64,000 nucleotides of DNA, from the NCBI GenBank assembly GCA_022385805.1, contig MU277685.1, positions 62,001 through 126,000 of the forward strand, read 5' to 3'. This document shows, piece by piece, positions 55,745 to 64,000 of the stretch. This stretch comes from Pilatotrama ljubarskyi (taxonomy: Eukaryota; Basidiomycota; Agaricomycetes; Polyporales; Polyporaceae). Position 1 is the first letter of the stretch, and each line of letters starts with the position of its first letter. The notes beneath the pieces were generated by a model. That model searched no databases. It saw only the letters and a program-made list of their open reading frames with translations, and had not been told where the DNA came from. The position numbers and the translations under genes are program-made.

Positions 55745-58000
55745 ATGTTCAACTTCTCCCTCTCGTCTCTCTTCCAGCTACTCTACGGAACGCTTCTAAT
55801 CCAATCATACGCACACTCCATCGAACGGCCTGACACTGGACTTGCTATGGGACTGTCAAAAGCCGGATCCGCGGATAGCTCGGCTCCGAAAGGACATGTC
55901 CCGCTAGACGTAGAAGGCTACCCAGTCCCCCCGCCAGAGCTAGAGTTGCAGCAGGTCCATATCTATGTACGACATGGTGAGTCGCATACTGCGAATCCCT
56001 TCACTTCATGCCCGTCGCCCGCGAAGTTAAACAATGCTCGGATACGAACCAGGTGAGCGCACTCCGGTGGGCATCCGTATGGCGGGCCCGCCCGCGAACA
56101 TCCCCGAGCATTGGATGTTCTGCAATACAGCGCGTCAGTTCCGCGCGGCGGTCGCGAGCGCCACGGCGCAAGAGGGAGTGGACATGCCGTTTCCGGCTTT
56201 GCAGACGGGTCCTGCCGCGGAGGAGTTGCTCGCTCGCCGGATTGTCGAACGGAGGGACGGGTCCGCGGCTCTTGGTGAATGGTACGTTGAGTGCTTCCTA
56301 ATGATGTGACCATGGGAGCATACTGCTAAATACACATTAGCCTTCTAGGAGAACTGACCGACGTCGGTCGAGAAGTGCGTTTGATCCCGACGCAAGTTGT
56401 CCATGAGTGCACAACTAACGCCTGCGTCCAGTCCACCTATCACTTTGGCACTTCCCTAAGAAAGCTATACGTGGATCGGTTCGTCGCAACAATTCCACAA
56501 TATTGCTGAAGACCCGCATTCACGCTGCCACAGGCTGAAGTTCTTGCCTGATGTCGTGGGCTCTAATGATGAGCTCTACCTACGCTCCACGAACATGCCG
56601 CGGACGATCGAATCGCTTCAGCAGATCGTGCACGGCCTATACCCCATGACAAAACATGCTAAGGGGTTCGTTCCTCTGCTCAGAATACGGTAGGTCCACC
56701 ATTGCGGTAAGTGCACGCAGTGTCTACAACGTCCGCTGGATAGAAATGGCAAGGATGAGAACCTGTTCGGCAACACACTCGCCTGCAAACGCCTAGAGGT
56801 CCTACAAATAGGATTTGCGCATGGTAACTTTTCTCTTTGGATGAAGGTGATTTCGTTTACAAATGATTGTGTTGTAGCTGCTGCCGCCGCTTGGAATAGC
56901 ACGCTTGCCCCTCTGGACAAGAAGCTCTCGAAGTACATCGGTGGGAACCCCATTCGTCTGGATGGCAAGCCTCGAGCTTCCGGCATACTTGATACGGTAC
57001 GCATCGCCTTTGCCTCGCGAACTGGCCTCACTGAGCCGTGATGAGCTACTCAGATCCGTGCCGCTGAAGCGCACGGCGTCAAGATCCCTCCTGAATTCAA
57101 GGAGAAGGGCGTCCTGGATGTCATCGTAGGTTCCAAGCATCCTGGCTATCTGTACTCTTGTGACGTATCGTTGTACACAGGAGAAAGCTGTGGTCACTGA
57201 ATGGTTCGCAGGTACGTGTGACGCGTGTCTTCTACCTGCGGTCGCTGACTATCCTTTTTGCAGGGTGTGAGACGCCCCAATTTGTCGTGTTGTGTTGGAA
57301 ACACATCGTTGACCCTGCAAGATGTTCTCTTGTAACGCCGCAGACCGCACCGAGGAAGTCCGTAGGTTAGGTATGGGTCCTCTCCTGAGCGACCTATCCC
57401 AGAAAATGCAAGCCAAAGCGGAGAAGGGCGATGCCGACCCAACGAAGATCCTCATCCACAGCACGCATGATACTTGCCTCGCTGGCCTGTCGAACACGTT
57501 GGATATCTTCGACGAGAAGTACCAACTTCTCTTTCGTGCTGGATCCCTTTTCTCACTAGATGTGCTCTCCTAGGTGGCCAGCCTTCACAGCTGCCATTAC
57601 TTTCGAGTTGTTCAAGAAGCGAGACGAACCAGAGGCGCAATCCACATCGCCATGGCAGAGCGTCTTGTCACTGCTTGGTCGTTCGCGGGAGCCATCAGAG
57701 CATTGTGCGTTTTCGTCTCGGTGATACCCCTCCTCCATCGCGTACTGACTATTTCATGACAACGCTACAGATGTCCGCGTCCGTTACCAGAACCAGAACA
57801 AGCCCCTGCCCTTCTGCGCAGAGGAGGGGAAGCATCTGCCTGGCTCGCCCGAGTTCTGCACGCTCGCCGCGTTCCGCGAGCGAGTGAAGGAGCTCACGCC
57901 TGAAGACTGGGACGCCGAGTGCGCACACAACTCGGTCAACAAGCAGAAGGAGCGCGAGGAGGCACAAGCCGCGGCGTCGCTGGTCATAGCGAAACCTTAA
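55745..58000 (+). CDS. histidine acid phosphatase (branch 2), secreted or vacuolar
   Basis: Hydrolyses phosphomonoesters through a phosphohistidine; resembles lysosomal/prostatic-type acid phosphatases more than phytases. The start at 55745 gives a probable signal peptide (MFNFSLSSLFQLLYGTLLIQSYA). Catalytic motif HIYVRHGERTPVG is split by an intron inside the RHG codon set and rejoined exactly. Downstream: LLGELTDVGRESTYHFGTSLRKLYVD, LYLRSTNMPRTIESLQQIVHGLYP, WNSTLAPLDKKL, EWFAGYRTEEVRRLGMGPLL and the proton-donor motif ILIHSTHDTCLAGL. The GY of the FAGYRTEE block requires a 3-nt exon at 57264-57266 between introns 57212-57263 and 57267-57342. Later exons give WPAFTAAITFELF and VRVRYQNQNKPLPFC. 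The Lys/Glu-rich C-terminus ends SLVIAKP with the stop at 57998-58000. All introns are GT/AG; about 500 residues. Confidence 0.93.
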
Positions 58001-58368
58001 GCTTTGGGACGCGAGGGTGCTTGCGGGTGTCGGAAGGAGTTTGAGTGGATGACATCCTACACTACAAGGACCTCCCACATACTATACACTTGTTTGTCCC
58101 GGAGCCGTGTAGATACTCGTAGTGTCTCCGTGCCGCCGGTACTCTCTAGGGTCCTCCGACGCCGCGGGGACCCACCGCCACCTTCGACCCTCACTACGAT
58201 CGTCCGGGACGTGATCGACGCGTACGTGGCTCGGGAAAGGGTGTGCAGTGTGTGAAGGGCATGGTCCTGACGGTCTGCGAGCTCATCCAAAGGCACCGAG
58301 ACACTCCAGAAGAACAGGAAGATGAGAGCCGACGAAGGCAGATAAGAAAACTACATGCAGGTCCAGGT
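58001..58368. other. convergent spacer, nothing recognised
   Basis: 3' flanks of the acid phosphatase and ENP2 genes. No gene or notable repeat seen. Confidence 0.4.
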
Positions 58369-60978
58369 TCAAAGCTTCCTGAACACATTTTTGCTTCCAC
58401 TCCGCATACCCTGCCGCCTCTTCGTCCGTCCCTTCCGCTCCGCCTCGCTCATCTCGCGCTCGGGGTCCTCCCCACCCCTCTCCATGCCCGCACCGAACGT
58501 CTCCACACCCTTCCGCTTCGGCTCCTTGGCCTTGGCCTTCCCACTGACCGGACCATCGTCGTAGTCGTGGCCCGATGACGACGTCCTCGGGATGAAGGTC
58601 ATTTCGATGCCGCCGTCTGCCGTACGGCGAACAGCCGCATCCTCCCTGGAAGAGGCGCGTTCCTTGCCCTTCGGCCCCAGCTGCGAGCGGCGCTGGCCAA
58701 ACGTCGCGTTCTTGTCCACGCCGCGGCTGCTCGCGTCGTTCTGCGCCTGCAGTGGAACGAGACGGACCTTTGGTTCTCGGCGAGGCGGCGGCCTGGACTG
58801 TTTCCGTGCGCTGGCGCGTGCCCCCATGCGGACCCGGATGTTGTCTTGCCAGAGCTCTGTGGGCAGACGACATGTCAGCGATGTTCTACATTGGCCCCAA
58901 AGGTGATACGTACTGCCGGCATCGTCGCTGTCTTCGCTTTCACTGCCGCTCTTGTCCTTCTCATTCTCGTCGCTCTCGCTGAGAGGATCAGAGGACGACT
59001 TGTCGCTCTCCTCCTCTTCCTCCTCCACTGCCGTCTTCGTCCGGCCCCGCCCAACCTCGCGGTTCTGTCGCTGCGCGACAGCTGAGGGGTTGAGGAGCGC
59101 ATACTCCCTAGTGTTCTCGTCCACCTCGAACTCAGGGTCCTGGAACACAACCGCGAAACGCGGATCGCTGAGCAGGCTCGGCTTCTCGCCCGCATCCGCC
59201 GCGTCCTCCTCGTCCACCTCCATCGCGTCCTCCGCCTCGACAGGAGCCTGCGTCTTCTTGGCACGGCGCTCCTCGCGCTTGCGTGCACGCTCTTGCTCCT
59301 TCTTGAGCTTCTCGGCGAGCGCCTTGTTGACCTTGACTCCGGCGTCCTTGCGCGACCGGATGCGAGTCTCGGCCATCTTCTCCATCTTCTCTTGTACCAT
59401 GCGCTCGCGGTGCTCCGCATATGCGTAGGGGTTCGCGATGACGCGGGCGGCGTCGTATAGCTCGAGGGAGACGAAGTAGCCGTGCATGTACGGCTTGAGC
59501 GCAGGCGTGCCAACGAGATGATCCAACCCGAGCCTGCGAGCAGGACAAAGTGAGCAGGCCGAATGGGCTACACAGAGAGGCTATCACATACTTCGCGAGC
59601 TCGCTGCGGTCGATGAACTTGTAGTCCTGGTAGGCGGTCCGGGTCGTCTGATCCTCCAACTCCTCGGTGAGGTTCTCTAGGAAGCTGCACCACTTCGGCG
59701 CTGGCCCCAGCTGAGGTATGAAGAAGCTGGTCATCTTGATCCCCTCATTCGCCAGCAGCAACAGTCCACTGCCGGGTATGTGGTGCACGTCGTTGATATC
59801 GTTGGCTGGCGTGATCGAGGTGAAGTTGACCTCGGGCTTAGAGCATCTCAGCACGCGGGAGCAAACAGCATGATGCGCATACATACCGAATTTCGGTTCC
59901 AGATCTTGATGACCTTCTTGTCGGCGCTGAGCAGGTATCCCTCGCCGGCCATTCGGCTGCCACCTTCTATCCAGGACACATTCTTCACTGGAAGGCCGTA
60001 ACCTTGATCCTTGATGGCGAGATGTCGCGCGGACCGGATATCGTATAGAAGAGTGTGTCCTGTCGATGTCCCTATCGCGTACGACAAGCCGTCTGGTCTT
60101 GAGGAGATGGCGGTAACAGACAAGGGTGCTGGTCGCGAGCCATCGTCTATGCCAGGAAGCGCCGGGATGGCCAGGGAGTTCATAGGCAGCAGCCTCTCGC
60201 GAGGAAGACGCAGAATGCCGACTCGCGACCGTGAGCGAGGGTCCCAGAATTCCACGGTACCGTTGCCCTCCACGCCAAAACCGAAGAGTTGATGTGCAGG
60301 GTTGATGTCGATGGTGTTCACACCGGCAATGTCCTCTCCACCCTCTCCTTGCAGTACAAGTGGGTTCAGGAAACGCCCCTGGTCCAGGTTAAGACGGTAG
60401 ATCTCCGGACCAGAGGCGGCAAAGAGGGCATCACAGGAAGGGAAGTGGTACGCGAGAGCGCGACCGAAGCGTGGTATACGAGTCCGGTAATGGAATCCAC
60501 CTTGTGTATGCAGCTCAACGGACCGGTCGTTTTGCAGGTGTATTGACTTCGTCCAGTCATCCGACAGCATCTACGAGGGAACATGCGCCATGAGCACCAA
60601 AGGTCCGCACGAAAAAGCCAAACGCATATGGTAGCAAGACTCACTCACAACAAAGTCAACGTTCTCTGCATCCGTATGTCTCTCAAACTTGAGCGAGAGC
60701 TGATCCAGGTCCCAGACTTTGATCTGCGGCTTGTATGTCCCAGTTGCGATTGCATGGTGGCCGTCCCGAGTGGTCTTGACCTTGTTACTGGCTTCAGGGA
60801 AGTCGAAGTGCTGTATAAGTTCAATGGTTCCTTCGATTTGCTCTCTGATGACCCTCTTCCCCTTTCCCTTCGCCTCCCGTTTCCGCGTGAGCCAGTCAGG
60901 CAAAGCTGAAGAAGACCCAGAGGCCTCTCCGTTGACGGTATAGACCTTGACCGCGCTGGGGTCAAGAGAGACCACCAT
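58369..60978 (-). CDS. ENP2: nucleolar WD40 protein Enp2/NOL10, small-subunit processome
   Basis: Ribosome-biogenesis factor acting in early 18S rRNA maturation in the nucleolus. The start at 60978 (MVVSLDPSAVKVYTVNGE) fits the family; an in-frame ATG at 61050 would add 24 residues. The N-terminal WD40-like region shows the family blocks: IQHFDFPEASNKVKTTRDGHHAIATGTYKPQIKVWDLDQLSLKFERHTDAENVDFV, LSDDWTKSIHLQNDRSVELHTQGGFHYRTRIPRFGRALAYHFPSCDALF, EIYRLNLDQGRFLNPL, TIDINPAHQLFGFGVEGNGTVEFWDPRSRSRVG and HTLLYDIRSARHLAIKDQGYGLPVKNVSW. Then come SPEVNFTSITPANDINDVHHIPGSGLLLLANEGIKMTSFFIPQLGPAPKWCSFLENLTEE and YFVSLELYDAARVIANPYAYAEHRERMVQEKMEK. The C-terminus is Glu/Asp/Lys rich, with VNKALAEKLKKE coiled coil and a basic end (KNVFRKL). 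Five or so short GT/AG introns; about 720 residues. Likely constitutive. Confidence 0.95.
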
Positions 60979-62219
60979 GTTCCAGGAGATTGCACAAGGG
61001 AGGTTGTAGTTATGAGCAAAGATAGCAGAGGAGAGGGAGGCTGCAAACACACAGAGGAGGGTGGCGAGGATGTGGTATGTATGTAACTTTGAACGAAAGC
61101 CTCAGCCTCGGGCGGAAGCGAGGTTCACGGGCGCTACACAAAAATTACATAGAGAGGCACCACGTGAGGGAGTGATCGCGATCGACGTCCTGAGTACAGA
61201 GATCTCCGATCTCCCTGTGAGCGCCAAACGCCTGCGTGACGCGGGCATGGCCCACTCGCATGAAGGCATATCACTTGTTTCCCCCTAAGCAAACGATGAG
61301 TGTACATGAGCTAGCGGAGTGGGGGAGGATGCTCGCACACAGGCATATCTCCGTAATAGCCTAGCAGAGCAGCAGCCTACGGGACGATCATCGCCCGAAG
61401 CGCGTGCTACCCAACTTACGATCGCAAACAGTCGCTCCCGAGGTGCAGCGCCCTGGGTACGGAATGCTTCTAGTGAAGGCCGTAACGGACATGGTGAGGA
61501 TTTTATGCTATTGAACAAACTATGAGGCTGACTTTCCTAGCCGCTGCAGGCCGACAGTGAGGGGCGTGACGCCTGGGTAACTACTGTACGACCGATGCAC
61601 AGTCCTTTTATGAGGGCCTTGGGTTCAGCATCATGCGCACTGGGATCCTGGGCGCGGACAATACAGCTCGGGAAGCCGAACTGATACAGCTGTACGCTGT
61701 GACTCCATCATGGTTGGTGCCTTGCACGCGAGACTGACGGCTTCGTAGCCTCTGCCAATAATGACGCTGGATCACGACACTGCGAGGATATCCGCCGGGG
61801 CCGCTGTGACTCCCCGAAACCTCTGATGCAGCGAGCTTCATGTTGGTGGCCTCCTGTTCGCACAAAGAACACCGAAACCTACCCGTTGCGAAGCAAGGGC
61901 GGTGAGGGAACCGCCGGGAACGTAACGTTCACGCACAGGAAGAACGACCGATGCCAGCGTACATTGGTGTGTGCACCGGCCTCCCGTGCATTTGGAGCAC
62001 CTTTTCTATGCTAGCCACCTCACACTCACAGATGCGCAGAGCTACGAATTCGAGGTACCAGGCAAGCCTTCTGAGATGACAGAGACAGCATAGACCTGAA
62101 ATGTCATGATGCCAACGCACAAGATCGAGGCAGTCAAGTGTCCACTAGTCAAATTACGAAGGATCCACAGTGGCTCGTACGAATAACATCAGGACCAAGA
62201 GCGACCGCGGAATGACTTC
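60979..62219. other. 1.2-kb spacer, no gene recognised
   Basis: Between the start of ENP2 and the 3' end of the next minus-strand gene. No motif-bearing frame, tRNA or clear repeat seen. Confidence 0.4.
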
Positions 62220-63563
62220 TTATCCCCAAAGCGCTTCGGTATCAACTTCTCGTGCGGGCCTCTCTCCGCTGGGACGACCGTCGGGATGCTCTTCTTCGTC
62301 CGGTGGGAGCGCGATAGGGCCTGTTTGGCGGCGACGACCACGGATCCACACCCATAAGGAAGATGCGACGAGAGCGGCCGGGTGCAGAATAGTGAACATC
62401 ACGGCCACGAACTACAGCGCATGTTGGCTGTGTCAGTGGGTCACTCTAGTCCGCTTGGAATACTCACGAAGACCGGGAAGGGCTTTGGCTTCTCACTCCA
62501 TATACTGGCACATATCCAGGTTGCCGCGACACACCATACGATATCACGTCGGAGGATGATGACCAGCAACCCTGCGCAAGGATAAATCATCCGTCTCCGA
62601 TGATTGGAAGGACACAGGAAAGTACCAATGATGTTTACGCCGGCTACGACGGCGAACCCAGGCCATTGTCCACGGGCATAGTGTTGCGGTTCACCCGGAG
62701 ACCACGTCAAGCCAAGTGTTACGCTAGAGGGAGGGACTCGACTGTGAGCTGAGGAGCATACTGGGAAAGGGCTAAACGTACAAGAGGCTGTAGGCGAACA
62801 TGACTCCAAAGGGGAGTAGTAGGAAAGCGCGTACGGGCGCGTGAATGAATGCAATGTCGAGGGGTCTGCTTCGAACTCATAAGTGATCATATCGCTTGGT
62901 CGATCTCACACTCTAATACTCACCTCTTGCTAGTAGGCGCGTGGTAGATCAGAAGCACTACGTTGGCATACAGCAGCAGTACGAGCATGATGCCAAGGAA
63001 AACGGTAGAAAGTAGGAAAGCTTGCAGGATCTTGGACAGGGGTGAGTAAGTGGCACTTCCTTGCTACCGCTAATTTGAGACATACCCATGCTATCGCCCA
63101 GAATGCCATCGCCCAATTTGCGAAGACCAAAGGATATCCGCACCCTTTGATGAGAGCGCGTTTCGTCTCTGGTTTTCTGGAGAGTACCAGCAGTACACAG
63201 TATCCGACTTGCCCGATGTATATGGCGACAATGAAGACATCTATCATCGAGGGCTTCGGAGATATCGCTGATGGGTATAGCTTGCTTATCCTATCTGCAA
63301 AGCATTGGCATTAGCATGCCACGATTGAGCAAAGGGCAAGTCAGTAGACATACCCAAGTTAGGGTCCAGAACGAATGTGCAGACCATCAAGGTCGCAATG
63401 TTGACGAGAAGGGATAGCGGCGTCAGGACCTGCAGTCTGTTCATCTGGTCTTCTCAGCGGTCATTCTCGTCGAATTGCAACAGTGAATGACGTGCCTGAT
63501 GAGAGCGAGGTACTCTCTGACCGCAGGGTGAGAGGTATCGATTGGAAGGTCTTCCATCATCAT
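62220..63563 (-). CDS. multi-pass membrane protein, unassigned
   Basis: At least seven hydrophobic segments assembled over six or more short introns. The start at 63563 (MMMEDLPIDTSHPAVREYLALIRH) is joined across a 47-bp GT/AG intron to MNRLQVLTPLSLLVNIATLMVCTFVLDPN. Then come SMIDVFIVAIYIGQVGYCVLLVL, KRALIKGCGYPLVFANWAMAFWAIAW, ILQAFLLSTVFLGIMLVLLLYANVVLLIYHAPTS, PVRAFLLLPFGVMFAYSLF, WPGFAVVAGVNIIGTFLCPSN, IYPCAGLLVIIL..WCVAATWICASIW and FVAVMFTILHPAALVASSLWVWI. The tail is a polar, Glu/Arg-rich 30 residues ending at 62220. It looks like the uncharacterised multi-pass proteins common in Agaricomycetes (hydrophobic core with an APTSKR-like loop), but I cannot name a family or function. An upstream in-frame ATG at 63704 would add about 47 residues. 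The C-terminal RGRRRQTGP patch marks the cytosolic side. Confidence 0.7.
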
Positions 63564-63878
63564 CGTACGCGCCTCAGGGTGCGAGTCGAGTGGAAACTGA
63601 AAGAGCGAGGAAAATGTCGTGAGAGTCGTGACGGGAGGCGACAAGGAGTAGCGAGCACCTCGAACAACGAGCACGCTCGACTGTGGGCCGGTGGCTGAGG
63701 ACAAGTGATGTCATCGCCGTTGAAGGCAAGTAACACATCGGTCACAATAACCCTAGCCTAGGGTCTCCACGTCCAGCAAAGGCAAATGAACCGACTCCGT
63801 CGTCGACTATCTTGAGTTACTAGCAACTTGCCATGAACATCCTTCATACGACGCTATTGTATACCGACTGCAGGATAC
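63564..63878. other. spacer, nothing recognised
   Basis: Upstream region of the membrane-protein gene. No gene or repeat supported. Confidence 0.35.
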
Positions 63879-64000
63879 TCACAGTCCCTGGTTATCATAA
63901 GCTGGTCGGTAGCTGTGGAGGGCTGTCACCGCTTGGCGTAGTGCCTCTCGGAATTGATATTGATATTGCCGTTTGGGACTGGTCAGGACCCAAACTGTCA
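63879..64000 (-). CDS. possible C-terminal fragment of a gene entering from the right edge
   Basis: Open minus-strand frame from the right edge, ending at a TGA at 63879-63881. It reads TVWVLTSPKRQYQYQFREAL then RQAVTALHSYRPAYDNQGL. Amphipathic helix character and no stop across 40 codons make it plausible as a last exon, but it has no recognisable motif and no start in view. Extension beyond the window would decide. Confidence 0.22.
   Translation of the reverse strand, partial: TVWVLTSPKRQYQYQFREALRQAVTALHSYRPAYDNQGL

Noticed and set aside
62310..62330. GGGCCTGTTTGGC as another PIF/Harbinger-type inverted-repeat end
   Set aside because: It lies inside the coding tail of the membrane-protein gene and no inverted partner is found nearby.

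Overview
The window is nuclear DNA of a filamentous fungus, almost certainly an Agaricomycete (mushroom-forming Basidiomycota) with a wood- or litter-decay lifestyle. The evidence is dense genes on both strands cut by many introns of about 45-60 bases, GC-rich codons, a GH5 endoglucanase with an N-terminal CBM1, a GH1 beta-glucosidase, a secreted S1/P1 nuclease and thaumatin-like protein, two DUF6533-type membrane proteins and a basidiomycete-style P450. The order-level placement (Polyporales-like) is inference only. Exon models were built by hand from GT/AG (occasionally GC/AG) sites and reading-frame continuity.

Layout. 1-400: start of a GH1 beta-glucosidase running off the left edge. 1070-3550: an oxidoreductase-like mitochondrial-type protein divergent from CSN5, the COP9 signalosome deneddylase. 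4056-6460: a large nuclear-looking protein of uncertain family. 7240-9246: DUF6533 membrane protein. 9508-13187: S1/P1 nuclease and CBM1-GH5 endoglucanase, both secreted. 15365-21648: rhodopsin-domain membrane protein, cytochrome P450 and zinc-dependent alcohol/polyol dehydrogenase. 22359-24749: CTP synthase. 24750-27539: a gene-poor stretch holding a 175-bp element with 35-bp terminal inverted repeats. 27540-37236: 3-beta-HSD family enzyme, KH-domain RNA-binding protein, mitochondrial-type DEAD-box helicase and an RBR ubiquitin ligase. 37615-42146: alpha-aminoadipate reductase (Lys2). 44146-46755: second DUF6533-type protein. 47510-51129: exocyst subunit Sec5. 52105-58000: thaumatin-like protein, sphingolipid fatty-acid 2-hydroxylase and histidine acid phosphatase. 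58369-60978: ribosome-biogenesis WD40 protein Enp2/NOL10. 62220-63563: multi-pass membrane protein.

Most genes are conserved housekeeping loci, with secreted degradative enzymes interspersed. There is no operon-like logic. The only loose functional grouping is the P450 next to the MDR dehydrogenase, and the secreted cellulose/nucleic-acid/phosphate scavenging enzymes. I found no convincing new multi-gene system. The most unusual signals are at the RNA-processing level: coding microexons of 3, 7, 8, 8, 11, 12, 16 and 16 nt required to keep conserved protein motifs intact, and two GC-AG introns. Also notable are a MITE-like inverted-repeat element, a perfect 22-bp palindrome, and an RBR ligase with an extra C-terminal zinc-finger-like region.
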